64,000 bases of DNA from Diplocloster modestus (GTDB lineage: Bacteria; Bacillota; Clostridia; Lachnospirales; Lachnospiraceae): the NCBI RefSeq assembly GCF_019042245.1, contig NZ_JAHQCX010000021.1, forward strand, positions 25,966 to 89,965, written 5' to 3'. The notes beneath the pieces are model-generated. The model was not told the origin of the DNA, did no database searches, and was given only the letters and a program-made list of their open reading frames with translations. The stretch's first letter is position 1. Each line of letters starts with the position of its first letter. The translations under genes were made by a program, and so were the position numbers. This document shows, in pieces, positions 49,671 to 59,557 of the stretch.

Positions 49671-52289
49671 ATGGATGTTCAGTTTTATGATTTGCGATGT
49701 AATGAGTTGATATGTCCCGTCGGGGTGAACCCGGAGGAACTGAGCTTTTGTTGGAAACTTTGCACTGGTCAGGAAAGATATAAAGTACAGTTAGCTTACC
49801 GCCTGATGATTCACGATCGGGATGAAGAGTTTGATGAGGGGAATGTCTGGAATTCCGAAATAATCAAAAGCTGTGAATCCCGAAATATTGGCTGTAAAAT
49901 AAATCTTGCGTCACATAAAAGGTATTACTGGAAAGTGCGGTTGTGGCTGGGAGAAGATATGTCAGCACAAAAAGATGTATCCCGGTTTCCGGAAGCAATG
50001 TACTGTAAATGTACTTCCAGAGGAAGATATGACAGTCCCGTGCAGACATTTGTTACGGGTATTCGAAAAGAGGAATGGCTGGGAGAATGGCTCACTTATG
50101 CAGGAGTACCCGGTATTGACCCTTATCGGGATCATGTTTGGATTCGTGCAGAACTGGATGTGGAAAATGTATGTTCACAGGCCTATCTCTATGTAGCATC
50201 CTTCGGATATCACCAGGTGTATCTGAATGGCAAGAAGATATCGGACAGAATACTTGCCCCGCTAAGAAGCAGGATTCATGGATATCGGACGGCGGTAGGT
50301 GTTACATACGACCTTTCCCAGTTTTTGAAAGATGGGAAAAATGTGATTGGGTTTTGTATGGATGCGGGATTTACCAGGATGGAACCTGGTGTCCAGCCGG
50401 GGATTCTGGCTCAAGTTTATTACTGTGATCAGGGTGGGTGGAAAGAAATGCATTCCGACGCCACCTATCAGTGCTGTGAAAATGGAAATACATACATAGG
50501 AAGTTTTTCCTGGGGAGATTTTGGAGGAGAAGCGATCCAGGCAGATTCGTCAGTCCGGGAATGGTGCTGCCCAGGGAGTCCATATGATAGTTTCAGACAT
50601 ATGAACCGCTTGCCGATCCAGGATTTTAGCCCTGCTATAAAGCCGGAGATAGCACAGTATGACCGAGTTATCGAAACAATACAGCCATCCAGTATAACAT
50701 CGGAGGCAAACGGCACAATCAGAATCGATATGGGGAAAAATTACACAGGGTGGCTGAAAATCCAGCTTTTCAAAGGATCACAGGATACAGTGGAATTTAG
50801 GATCGCGGATAAAGTTGAGGAAGACTGTACGTTCCAACAAAGATATCTGTTTTCTTTCGGAAAGCATAAAGAAGGTAACTTTTGTAATGAATTTAATTAT
50901 TTCAGCGGTCGTTACATAACTATACTCGGACCAAATCCGGGGATTCCGGTCAGAATCGGTGATGTGACCGGACTTGCGTTAGGAAATATGAAGGATAAGA
51001 CTTTGACATTTGGATGCTCTGATGAACTGTTGAATAAAATATTGGAAACAGATCTGCGAACCTTCCAGGCCAACACTGTGAATGGGGTGACAATGGATTG
51101 TCCGCACAGAGAGCGCCTGGGTTACGGGGAGACAGGATGCAGTACAACCTGGGGCTGTGGGCTGGCTGGCTTTGATTCAGCAGCTTTCTATAAAAACTAT
51201 CTTCTGATGTGGGGGGATTGCCAGGAAGCTGACGGATATTTCCCCCATACAGTACCAGGTATACGAGGTGGCGGCGGTACTGCATGGAGCGGCTATCCGA
51301 TAACTGGTATGTATGACTATTATTTGCAGTTTGCGGATCAGGAGCTGCTGAAAAGGATGTATCCCGGATTAAAAAGATGGATCCGGTATCTGGATGACAA
51401 AATTGAGGATGGTTTACTGACACGCTATGAAATCGATGAATGGGGGTTTCTTGGGGATTGGGCTACTCCGGATGGGGATGATTGGGGAATCTCGGATGCC
51501 GCTTTATTCTTTAACAATTGTGTATATGCTGCGGGACTGTGGAAAATGGCATATCTTGCAGAAAAGATAAGAGAAGGAACGGATGCACGGTTCTTTGAGA
51601 AGCGGCACCTGCAATTGAGCAAAGCGATTCATGAAAAATATTACCATCCGGGCCAAAACATTTATTTTACAGAGGCAGCCAGATATCAGGCAGCAGCTCT
51701 CCACGGCAAAGTAGTACCGGCTGCGCTGGTACCGGAAGTTCAAACGCGTTTGGCGGATATTGTGAATCGTAGGGGATACCTGGACGGGGGCAGTGCGGGT
51801 TTGACGCTGCTGCTAAGAGAAATGTCTGAATTCCCGGAGGGCAGCATGGAGATTTACCGCTGGCTTAAAAGGACGGATTTTCCTTCCTATGGATATTTTC
51901 TGGCACGTGACCAGACTACTTGGCCCGAGATGTGGGATATGAGGGATATCTACGGCGGAAGCCGTATTCATACCTGTTATACAGGAGTTGCAGGATGGAT
52001 TCTTCATTCACTGTCAGGGATCCAATATCAGCCAGGAAATGATGTTTTCCGGCATTTCAGAATATCACCGGTTTTTCCGGAGGATTTGGATAGCCTTAAT
52101 TGTCAGTGGGAAAGTCCGTATGGTATGGTGGGATGCGTTTGGATAAGAGAGGGGGAGCAGATCAGCCTGACAATTGATATACCGTTTAACACGGATGCAG
52201 AAGTTATTTTCGGAGTAGAAAAGATCAATATGAAAGCGGGACATTATAAGTTTACCATCACTTCTCATAGCGTACAGCCAAACCTTTAA
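49671..52289 (+). CDS. Alpha-L-rhamnosidase, glycoside hydrolase family 78
   Basis: The 872-residue protein follows the GH78 layout: N-terminal beta domains (to about 340; VCSQAYLYVASFGYHQVYLN, GKNVIGFCMDAGF), an (alpha/alpha)6 barrel with the motif MDCPHRERLGYGETG (Asp476 region) holding catalytic acids, and a C-terminal beta domain (WESPYGMVGC). It has no signal peptide, so it acts in the cytosol on imported rhamnosides. It ends the importer/two-component operon. A broken relative lies at 7545. Confidence 0.9.
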   Translation: MDVQFYDLRCNELICPVGVNPEELSFCWKLCTGQERYKVQLAYRLMIHDRDEEFDEGNVWNSEIIKSCESRNIGCKINLASHKRYYWKVRLWLGEDMSAQKDVSRFPEAMYCKCTSRGRYDSPVQTFVTGIRKEEWLGEWLTYAGVPGIDPYRDHVWIRAELDVENVCSQAYLYVASFGYHQVYLNGKKISDRILAPLRSRIHGYRTAVGVTYDLSQFLKDGKNVIGFCMDAGFTRMEPGVQPGILAQVYYCDQGGWKEMHSDATYQCCENGNTYIGSFSWGDFGGEAIQADSSVREWCCPGSPYDSFRHMNRLPIQDFSPAIKPEIAQYDRVIETIQPSSITSEANGTIRIDMGKNYTGWLKIQLFKGSQDTVEFRIADKVEEDCTFQQRYLFSFGKHKEGNFCNEFNYFSGRYITILGPNPGIPVRIGDVTGLALGNMKDKTLTFGCSDELLNKILETDLRTFQANTVNGVTMDCPHRERLGYGETGCSTTWGCGLAGFDSAAFYKNYLLMWGDCQEADGYFPHTVPGIRGGGGTAWSGYPITGMYDYYLQFADQELLKRMYPGLKRWIRYLDDKIEDGLLTRYEIDEWGFLGDWATPDGDDWGISDAALFFNNCVYAAGLWKMAYLAEKIREGTDARFFEKRHLQLSKAIHEKYYHPGQNIYFTEAARYQAAALHGKVVPAALVPEVQTRLADIVNRRGYLDGGSAGLTLLLREMSEFPEGSMEIYRWLKRTDFPSYGYFLARDQTTWPEMWDMRDIYGGSRIHTCYTGVAGWILHSLSGIQYQPGNDVFRHFRISPVFPEDLDSLNCQWESPYGMVGCVWIREGEQISLTIDIPFNTDAEVIFGVEKINMKAGHYKFTITSHSVQPNL

Positions 52290-52645
52290 GGTATGTTAGA
52301 TGATCAGAAAGATGTTAGTGGTTATACAAAACCTTTTTGATATTTCTATAAGGATTCCGGTTTAAAATAGTTGTTACTTAGGTAAGATATTGATATAATA
52401 TGTTCAGGTGCCTTTTAAAGATTAATATCAGATCTGCTCTATAACAGAATATATCTGTGTGAGCGGAAGGAGGACACTTTCGTACACACACCCACGGTAG
52501 AAAAAGGTAGAACGTCTCTGATATAGTAACACCGCCAAACCGTATGATATACATATTTATCAATATCTTATTTCAGCCTGAATCAGGCATTGTTCTCAAA
52601 AAATAAAAAGTAATAATAATTATAAAAATAAAAAAAGCTTAACTG

Positions 52646-52674
52646 TTGTACCGTGTACGAATACAGATTATAAT
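52646..52674 (+). promoter_or_regulatory. Promoter of Rpn gene 2
   Basis: TTGTAC, a 17-base spacer and TATAAT, identical in layout to the promoter at 42403-42431. Confidence 0.65.
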
Positions 52675-52777
52675 AAAAGCAGCGGCTCAAATGATTACTT
52701 TGCGCTGCCGCGGTTTCCTGGCGATGGAGATACGAATAGAGATAGTTCTTCTTATGGCTTTGGAAAGGAATAGCTAT

Positions 52778-53635
52778 ATGGAAGAAAACCACAGACAAGG
52801 GCAGCCGCCCGGCAATTATCATCTGGAGGATATGGTGATGAAAACGGCGGCCCAGTATTTCGGAACGGAACTGCTTCAGTATCTGGGAATTCAGCAGCAG
52901 GTTCATTACATTGCGCCGACCGAGCTGGTTCAGTTGGAAGCCAGGCAGATGTATCAGGATTTTAATTATGAACTGGAGGACAGAAGCTGGCTTCATCTGG
53001 AGTTCGAAAGCGATCCCATCCGGCTCGCTGACCTCAAGCGCTTCCGGGAGTACGAAGCGGCGACAAGCAGGAAGTATCAGGTATCGGTTATAACTTATGT
53101 GGTCTGTACTGCGGATGCTAAGAAAATCCGGTCCGAATTTACGGAAGGGCTGAATACGTACCGGATAAAGGTGATCCGTCTGAAAGATGCGGATGCCGAT
53201 CAAATTTTCGCCGCGCTTCAGAAGAAAGTCAGTGCCAGCGAAATGCTGAAAAAAGAAGATCTGCTGCCGATGCTGCTTAGCCCTTTGATGGGCGGAACGA
53301 TGCGTTCAAAAGACAGAATCAAACAGGCGCTGGGAATTCTAAATGAATCGGTGATGAAGGTTGAGGAAGAAGAACTGAAAAAAATGCAGGCCGTCTTATA
53401 CGCGCTGGCGGATAAGCTGCTGGACGAGATGGAATTGCAGGATATTAAGGAGGTAATCGCTATGACCAGGCTTGGACAGATGTTGATGGAAGATGGAATG
53501 GAAAAAGGAATGGAAAAGGGAATCGACCTTGCTAAAAAAATATTCCGTCTGCACGAACAGGGAGAAACTGCCGAAACGATAGCTAAACAATGTAACACGT
53601 CAGAAGAGAACGTCAGAAAAATATTAGAGAAGTAG
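52778..53635 (+). CDS. Rpn-family PD-(D/E)XK nuclease/putative transposase, copy 2
   Basis: The 285-residue protein is nearly identical to the product at 42535, with a handful of substitutions (for example RLADLKRF for RLDDLKRF). It is four residues shorter because one EKGI/EKGM unit is missing near the C-terminus. The nuclease core strand LHLEFES is the same. Both copies keep open frames, indicating recent duplication or selection for function. Confidence 0.85.
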   Translation: MEENHRQGQPPGNYHLEDMVMKTAAQYFGTELLQYLGIQQQVHYIAPTELVQLEARQMYQDFNYELEDRSWLHLEFESDPIRLADLKRFREYEAATSRKYQVSVITYVVCTADAKKIRSEFTEGLNTYRIKVIRLKDADADQIFAALQKKVSASEMLKKEDLLPMLLSPLMGGTMRSKDRIKQALGILNESVMKVEEEELKKMQAVLYALADKLLDEMELQDIKEVIAMTRLGQMLMEDGMEKGMEKGIDLAKKIFRLHEQGETAETIAKQCNTSEENVRKILEK

Positions 53636-53655
53636 AAACATAAATTTCAAACGAG

Positions 53656-53704
53656 AGAGACCGTCTGACTTACGATATATATCGTTCCCAGATGGTCTTT
53701 TTTC
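53656..53704 (+). terminator. Terminator of Rpn gene 2
   Basis: AGACCGTCTG pairs with CAGATGGTCT (53690-53699) with one G-U pair, and inner ACGATATATATCGT also pairs; a T-run (to 53703) follows. It lies in a short convergent gap before the AraC gene and is related to the terminator at 43490. Confidence 0.75.
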
Positions 53705-53725
53705 ATTATGGATAGGGATTTCGCT

Positions 53726-54667
53726 TCAACTGTGCCGCAGGATGGCGTCATGCTCCGGATTCACAAGATAAACACCGTTATGTACTTTGAGACTTTTCGC
53801 GTACTCTCTCGGATACATACCGGTATACCTCTTGAAAGCGGTGGAAAAGTAATTGAGATTACAGAAATTCAGACGAGCTGCTATTTGCGTCAGCGTTAAG
53901 TCCTCAAAGCGTATCATATTTTTTGCAGCTTCAATTTTAAGACGGTTGAAATATGGAATTACAGAGCTGCCGGTATATGCGCGAAATGCGGTGGAAAGCG
54001 TTGTTTTGGAGCATCCCAGCGCGACACACATCTGGGGAATGGACAGCGGTTCCATCAGATGCTGGGCGAGATAGTCAACCGCGCGCTGTCCCAAATGCTC
54101 CGCACGGGTGCAGGCGATCGCGTCGGCCGGCCGCAGGCTTAAGGGCTGGCCTTCTGCCTCCTGTGTACAGAGCAGGAGAAAACTTTCCAGAGAATTGGTA
54201 AATAACTGCTCCTGCACTTCACTTACATCCGGTTTTTTTACAAGATAAAGTACATCCTGCGCATCCACCAGCGAGGAAAAGATATCAGTCGCGTATTTCA
54301 GGGCCTCGGATAAGGCACGGCGGCGGGTATCATCTAAGATAAAGGTTCGGTGCGCCATAAGGGCCAGGGCGGGAGCGTCGCAGTAAAATGCTGCAATGCA
54401 AAGAGAGGTATCCTGGTTCGGACCGGCGATATGCCGATGATATTCCATAGGCGGGTGAAAGGTTATTTGCCCCTGCGCCAGCGGATAGGAACCGAGATCT
54501 GTTTCTACATGCAAATGTCCGCGGTCTACATATACAAACTCCCAAAAATCATGCATTTCTCCACGGGAAATAAAGTCCTGTCCAAGATCACTGTAAAATG
54601 CGCTTATCACCTGCGTTATATGCAGGGGATGACGCATTGTCTGCGCCAGAAAACGTTTCTCATCCAT
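53726..54667 (-). CDS. AraC-family transcriptional regulator
   Basis: The 313-residue protein has an N-terminal cupin-like sensor (MHDFWEFVYVDRGHLHVETD, PLAQGQITFHPPMEYHRHIA) and a C-terminal AraC DNA-binding domain (LSIPQMCVALGCSKTTLSTA, RLNFCNLNYFSTAFKRYTGM). It is divergent from the ribose-type ABC operon at 54936 and probably activates it. The 268-base spacer contains an inverted repeat at 54834-54858. Confidence 0.9.
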   Translation of the reverse strand: MDEKRFLAQTMRHPLHITQVISAFYSDLGQDFISRGEMHDFWEFVYVDRGHLHVETDLGSYPLAQGQITFHPPMEYHRHIAGPNQDTSLCIAAFYCDAPALALMAHRTFILDDTRRRALSEALKYATDIFSSLVDAQDVLYLVKKPDVSEVQEQLFTNSLESFLLLCTQEAEGQPLSLRPADAIACTRAEHLGQRAVDYLAQHLMEPLSIPQMCVALGCSKTTLSTAFRAYTGSSVIPYFNRLKIEAAKNMIRFEDLTLTQIAARLNFCNLNYFSTAFKRYTGMYPREYAKSLKVHNGVYLVNPEHDAILRHS

Positions 54668-54833
54668 TCCGGGCTGCCTCCTGTCAGACTGACAATTTTA
54701 TACCATTGTAGCATATTTGGATCGATTTTGTAAATTATACGCACGAAATTGTATAGAAAGCCGGGTTCTGTTGTGATAAATTGAAAACATGGAAACAGAA
54801 AGCATAAATTATTATGAAATATAATGTTATTAT

Positions 54834-54858
54834 TATGCAAAATGTATATTTTTGCGTA
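54834..54858. promoter_or_regulatory. Inverted repeat upstream of the ribose-type ABC operon
   Basis: TATGCAAAA (54834-54842) and TTTTGCGTA (54850-54858) are inverted with one mismatch; another GCAAAA occurs shortly after, at 54872-54877. It lies between the divergent AraC gene and the permease gene and is a candidate AraC-type or LacI-type site. Confidence 0.4.
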
Positions 54859-54935
54859 TGGTTTGATTTGTGCAAAATGAACGATTTTACAATTGTGAAC
54901 ACGGTGGAATTACTATTGAAGAGAGGTAGATTATT

Positions 54936-55880
54936 ATGAAAGATAAGCTGATGCAATTGACGCGGGAGTATTCGTCTATTCTGGCCATCCTTGTAATGGG
55001 AGCGGTGTTTACCGTAGCTTCACCATATTTTCTTACTGCGCAGAATCTCACCAATATACTGCTGCAATGTGCCGCGTTATCTATCGCAGCTATCGGACAG
55101 GCGTTAATTGTCATCAGCGGGAACCTGGATTTATCGATCGGACAGTGTGTATGCTTCAGCAGTGTTGTTAGTGCTTATTTGATGAAATTCATGGATATCA
55201 ACCCCTGGGTTGCGGTGATATGTGCACTGATCATGGGATGTCTGATCGGCCTGTGTAATGGATTCCTGGTGGCTTATGTGGGATTACCCGCCTTTATTGC
55301 CACGCTGGGGATGCAGATGATCTGCCAGAGTTTTGCCAAAATCATAACAAATGCCACGCCGATTGCCCGCCTGCCGGAAGACATCGCTTTTTTAGGGAGG
55401 GGCTATCTGGGGCCGATTCCGATCTGCGTTTTAATCATGCTTGCTTTTTATGCACTGGTACAGTTTGTAGCCGTAAAAACCCGGTTTGGCCGGAACGTAT
55501 TTGCCATCGGCGGTGGAAAGGAAGCGGCGTACTTTGCCGGCATCCCCACAAAAAAATATCTCTGTGCCACCTATGTCCTGGGAGGACTGTTAGCCGGTGT
55601 GGCCGGCGTGCTCCTTATGTCCCGTCTGGATTCCGTTTCAATCACAAACGGGAATCAATACGAGTTTGACACGCTGATCGCCTGTGTGATCGGCGGGCTT
55701 TCCACCACAGGTGGAAAGGGAAAGATCGTGGGTGTGTTGTTTGGTACGATTTTCTTAATTATGTTTTTCAACGGGATGACGATGCTGGATGTCGATCCGT
55801 TTTACCAGAATGCCATCAAGGGCGGCGTGCTGATTATTGCAATTACAGCGGATGTGCTGGGGAACAGGAAACGCAATTAG
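54936..55880 (+). CDS. Ribose-type ABC transporter permease (RbsC family)
   Basis: The 314-residue membrane protein has about ten helices and the family motifs NLDLSIGQCVCFSSVVSAYL and GLPAFIATLGMQMICQS, with TLIACVIGGLSTTGGKGKI near the end. It transports a pentose, hexose or furanose together with the ATPase and binding protein that follow. The site AGAGGTAG precedes ATG. Confidence 0.92.
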   Translation: MKDKLMQLTREYSSILAILVMGAVFTVASPYFLTAQNLTNILLQCAALSIAAIGQALIVISGNLDLSIGQCVCFSSVVSAYLMKFMDINPWVAVICALIMGCLIGLCNGFLVAYVGLPAFIATLGMQMICQSFAKIITNATPIARLPEDIAFLGRGYLGPIPICVLIMLAFYALVQFVAVKTRFGRNVFAIGGGKEAAYFAGIPTKKYLCATYVLGGLLAGVAGVLLMSRLDSVSITNGNQYEFDTLIACVIGGLSTTGGKGKIVGVLFGTIFLIMFFNGMTMLDVDPFYQNAIKGGVLIIAITADVLGNRKRN

Positions 55881-55897
55881 AGTTTGGAGGTGAGTGG

Positions 55898-57379
55898 ATG
55901 GGTGATGATACGATTTTAAGTCTGAGCGGTATTACGAAAGAGTTTCCAGGTGTCCGGGCGCTGGACAACGTAACTTTTACGGTTTCCCGGGGCAGGATTC
56001 ATGCACTGGTCGGAGAAAATGGCGCTGGAAAATCTACTTTGATAAAGATCCTGGCAGGAATCTATTTGAATTATATGGGAGATATCTTATTGGATGGAAA
56101 AAAGCTGACGCTGCGAAGTCCTGCCGATGCCCAGGCGCATGGAATCAGTGTAGTACACCAGGAACTGAAACTGTGTGAGACCCTTTCTATTACGGAAAAT
56201 ATATTCCTGGGTAATCTATTATATCGCGGGGGCCTGGCGGATTGGAAAACGATGCATCACAAAGCTGCCAAAATGCTGGCACAGCTGGGTATGAGCATGC
56301 GGGAAACACAGCTTGTGGAAACACTCTCCGTAGCGCAGAAGCAGGTGGTGGAAATCTGTAAGGCAGTGAATCATAATTGCAGACTGTTGATCATGGACGA
56401 GCCGTCAGCCACGCTGACGGACAAGGAGCTGACGGTGATGTTTTCCATGATGCGCCGGTTAGTCCGTGATGGTGTGACCATTATATACATTTCGCATCGA
56501 ATGGAGGAGATCTTCAATCTGGCCGATGATATTACCGTGCTGCGGGACGGAAGGTTCGTAAAAACTCTTCCGGTACAGGAATGTTCGAGAGAAGAGCTGA
56601 TTCGTCTCATGGTGGGCCGCACACTGGTAAATGAATATCCTAAGTGTGAGGTAGAGCTGGGAATGCCGGTTTTAGAGGTGACAGGCCTGACACAGAAGGG
56701 GGTATTTGAAGATATTTCGTTTACACTCCACAGGGGCGAAATCTTAGGGTTTTCCGGTCTGGTGGGTGCCGGGCGTACGGAGGTCATGCTGGCTCTTCTT
56801 GGACTTTCGGATTTAACGAAAGGTGAGGTGCGAAAAGACGGCAGAACGGTACGGTATAAGAAGTTTGCACAGGCTATCCGGGCGGGAATCGGACTGATAC
56901 CGGAGGACAGAAAAAAACAGGGCCTTGTGCAGATCGCTTCTATCAGCGGTAATATTTGTATGAGCAGCCTGAAGAAGATTATACACCGGGGCATACTTAG
57001 CAAAAAGCTGGAACGGCGTTATGCGCAGGAATATATCGAGGCACTCTCCATCGCCGCGCCGGGACCGGATACAGAAGTGCAGTTTTTAAGCGGCGGCAAC
57101 CAGCAGAAGGTCGTTATCGCAAAATGGCTGATGGCCGACAGTGATATCATTATCATGGACGAGCCGACCCGCGGTATCGATGTAGGAGCCAAAAGTGAAA
57201 TCTACCGGCTGATGGGAAAACTTGTGGGACAGGGGAAATCCATCATCATGATAAGCAGTGAAATGCCGGAGCTGCTGGGGATGTGTGATCATATCGTGGT
57301 GATGTACGAGGGGCGAAAGGCCGGAGAGCTTACACGCGGGCAGGCATCCCAGGAGGCGATTATGGCTTTGTGCGTATAA
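55898..57379 (+). CDS. Ribose-type ABC transporter, double ATPase (RbsA family)
   Basis: The 493-residue protein contains two ABC domains. The first has a standard Walker A (GENGAGKST), a degenerate signature (LSVAQKQVVEICKAV) and Walker B LLIMDEPSATLT. The second has the degenerate Walker A GLVGAGRTE usual for RbsA, the signature LSGGNQQKVVIAKWL and Walker B IIIMDEPTRGIDVGA. It follows the permease after 17 bases (site TGGAGGTGAG). Confidence 0.93.
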   Translation: MGDDTILSLSGITKEFPGVRALDNVTFTVSRGRIHALVGENGAGKSTLIKILAGIYLNYMGDILLDGKKLTLRSPADAQAHGISVVHQELKLCETLSITENIFLGNLLYRGGLADWKTMHHKAAKMLAQLGMSMRETQLVETLSVAQKQVVEICKAVNHNCRLLIMDEPSATLTDKELTVMFSMMRRLVRDGVTIIYISHRMEEIFNLADDITVLRDGRFVKTLPVQECSREELIRLMVGRTLVNEYPKCEVELGMPVLEVTGLTQKGVFEDISFTLHRGEILGFSGLVGAGRTEVMLALLGLSDLTKGEVRKDGRTVRYKKFAQAIRAGIGLIPEDRKKQGLVQIASISGNICMSSLKKIIHRGILSKKLERRYAQEYIEALSIAAPGPDTEVQFLSGGNQQKVVIAKWLMADSDIIIMDEPTRGIDVGAKSEIYRLMGKLVGQGKSIIMISSEMPELLGMCDHIVVMYEGRKAGELTRGQASQEAIMALCV

Positions 57380-57463
57380 TTACGAAGCCGGTCAGCATTA
57401 CCGACTTGTTTCTTTTTATAAAAGAACTTATTGTCAGAATACCAATTTAAAGGAGGAAACACT

Positions 57464-58438
57464 ATGAAAAAAACAACAGCGATATTTTTAGTCCTTATCC
57501 TCATCTGTGGATTGACCGCGGGTTGTGGATCGAAGACGGATACCGGGGCCGCGTCTGCCGCAGCCTCATCTGCGGAAAAATCCCTTCGGATCGGAGTTTG
57601 CCTGTTCACCAAAAATGACGAATGGCTGGCCGATATTGCGGATCAGTTTGAAAAACAATGCGCGGATAAGGGTTATGAAGTAAATATCCAGGATGGCAAT
57701 CAGGAAAATGAAAAGCAGGTACAGCAGATTGAAAACTTTATTACCAAGAAATATGACGCCATCGTCCTTTCGGCGGCGGATGTGGAGGGGATTCTACCCG
57801 CCATCGACAAATGTCAGGAGGCCGGGATACCGGTTATTGCGATCGACACCCCGATCGATCATCCCTGGATTTCCACCTGTATTTCCTGGGATAATTATAA
57901 AAGCGGCCAGATGCTGGGGGAATATGCGGTGAAATATATTCAGGATAATCTGGCGGATAAGGATTCCGTAAATCTTGTCATGCTGGATGGCACGGGCTAT
58001 CCGCATCTGGAGAAGAGGGACGAAGGATTTCTGGACGCACTGAAGGATGTGGAAAATTTGAATTTAGTCGCGCGCCAGTGTACCAATGGAAACCGCGAGC
58101 TTTCCGCTAATGTAATAAATAATAACATTGCGAAGGGGATTGATATTGTCTATGGCGTTGTGGATAATCATGCCTGGGGAGCAGTTACGGCCCTGCAGGA
58201 AGCGAAGGCAAAAAAGTGTGCCGTGCTGTCCTGCGGAGGATTTGGAGAAGAGCCGTTTACCGCGCTGGAAAATGATGACCCGTATTATAAGGCGATCATT
58301 GTAGTTCCGCCGGAAAATATTGTAACGGATTCGATTGCGGCAGTAGAAAAGGTACTGGCGGGAGAGTCGGTGGAACCGATTACCAATATTGAAATCAGTC
58401 TTGCCGACCATAATAACGTGAAGGATTTTGTCAAGTAA
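57464..58438 (+). CDS. Ribose-type sugar-binding lipoprotein (RbsB family)
   Basis: The 324-residue protein has a lipoprotein signal ending LTAGCG and the type-2 periplasmic-binding fold (RIGVCLFTKNDEWLADIADQ, IQDGNQENEKQVQQIENFI, IPVIAIDTPI). The start follows AAAGGAGGAAACACT; the open frame from 57431 has none. It supplies sugar to the preceding permease/ATPase. Confidence 0.92.
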   Translation: MKKTTAIFLVLILICGLTAGCGSKTDTGAASAAASSAEKSLRIGVCLFTKNDEWLADIADQFEKQCADKGYEVNIQDGNQENEKQVQQIENFITKKYDAIVLSAADVEGILPAIDKCQEAGIPVIAIDTPIDHPWISTCISWDNYKSGQMLGEYAVKYIQDNLADKDSVNLVMLDGTGYPHLEKRDEGFLDALKDVENLNLVARQCTNGNRELSANVINNNIAKGIDIVYGVVDNHAWGAVTALQEAKAKKCAVLSCGGFGEEPFTALENDDPYYKAIIVVPPENIVTDSIAAVEKVLAGESVEPITNIEISLADHNNVKDFVK

Positions 58439-58460
58439 AAGAAAAGAACGAGAGTATGAT

Positions 58461-59246
58461 ATGACATATCTAAGAGCAACGATTCATTCGTGGAGCCTTG
58501 GTGTTAAAACAAATGTCCACGTCTTGATTCCAGATTTGGGACCGGGAGAAAAGCCGCCCGCGGACGGATATGCGGTGCTGTACCTATTACATGGATACAC
58601 CGGGGACGGCAGTGACTGGCTGCGGCTTTCCCGTCTGGAATATTATCTGATGGACAGGCAGATTGTAGTGGTAATGCCAGATGGAAACAATGGTTTTTAC
58701 ACCGATACGGCGGCAGGTGACTTGTATTGGACCTATCTGTCGGTGGAGCTTCCGCTATTTATAACCGGCAATTTCCCGGTATCCGGTAAACGGGCGCATA
58801 CCTGTGCGGCAGGCTTGTCCATGGGAGGATACGGGGCGTTAAAACTTGCGCTGCGTTGTCCGCAGCAATATGGATATGCCGTAAGCTTTTCCGGGATGCT
58901 GGATGTTTTGGACATGATAGAGAAATGCAGGGAAAATCCGAATATCATTCCCCATTGCAGTGTTACGCCGAATTTTAAAGCAATCTATGGAGACACAGGG
59001 AAGGTGGCGGCGGAAAACGATTTGATTCAACTTTTGAAAAATGGGAAACCTGAAAGCTGCCCGCAGTTAAAACTATACTGCGGCGAAGAGGATTTCTTAT
59101 TCGGAGCAAGCGAATTATTTGCAAAAACAGCGCTGCAATATGGCCTTCCCTGTTCCTTTGAGCATTTTCAAGGCGGGCATGAATGGGGCTTTTGGGATAC
59201 TGCGCTGGCAAGAGCATTGGAATGGCTGCTGCCTTACGAAACATAG
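58461..59246 (+). CDS. Esterase D/feruloyl-esterase-like alpha/beta hydrolase
   Basis: The 261-residue protein is an alpha/beta hydrolase of the putative esterase (PF00756) family: YLLHGYTGDGSDW near the N-terminus, nucleophile elbow GLSMGGYGA, and the C-terminal His in FQGGHEWGFW. It has no signal peptide, so it probably removes acyl groups from imported sugars inside the cell. It lies 22 bases after the binding-protein gene in the same operon, suggesting that acetylated or feruloylated sugars are the substrate. Confidence 0.87.
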   Translation: MTYLRATIHSWSLGVKTNVHVLIPDLGPGEKPPADGYAVLYLLHGYTGDGSDWLRLSRLEYYLMDRQIVVVMPDGNNGFYTDTAAGDLYWTYLSVELPLFITGNFPVSGKRAHTCAAGLSMGGYGALKLALRCPQQYGYAVSFSGMLDVLDMIEKCRENPNIIPHCSVTPNFKAIYGDTGKVAAENDLIQLLKNGKPESCPQLKLYCGEEDFLFGASELFAKTALQYGLPCSFEHFQGGHEWGFWDTALARALEWLLPYET

Positions 59247-59273
59247 CTGATCAATTTTTATATTCTCCTGTCA

Positions 59274-59318
59274 AACAGAACCTAATTCCAACAATACTAG
59301 GAATAGGTTCTGTTTTAT
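59274..59318 (+). terminator. Rho-independent terminator of the ribose-type operon
   Basis: AACAGAACCTAATTCC (59274-59289) pairs with GGAATAGGTTCTGTT (59300-59314) with one bulge, followed by TTATTATG. The following stretch to 59557 holds only leader sequence, with a promoter-like TTGACG (59477-59482) and TATAATAA (59497-59504) before the dehydrogenase gene. Confidence 0.85.
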
Positions 59319-59557
59319 TATGCCTCCGTCCTCGTTTTCCGACAACCTAGTAATTTTGTAGTAAAAAAAGCGATGCAGGACCGGGATGTTGGGAAATATC
59401 CATAATACTGGAGAACTGGTGGGCAAGTTGTCCATAGAAAAGCCAGGAGAAAGATAAAATTTTGTCAGTTTACAGATTGACGCAAAGGTCGGCTTCTATA
59501 ATAATAAAAGTATGTTAAAAAAATAACAAACAGCAGAAACCGAAGGAGGATAAAAGT

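Larger units (their letters stand above)
52533..53635 (+). repeat. Segmental duplication, copy 2 (leader, promoter and Rpn gene)
   Basis: Direct-orientation copy of 42290-43404; the offset is 10,243 bases on the left and 10,231 on the right owing to a 12-bp difference in the EKG-repeat coding region. The spacer 52290-52532 contains only a diverged leader. Confidence 0.95.
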
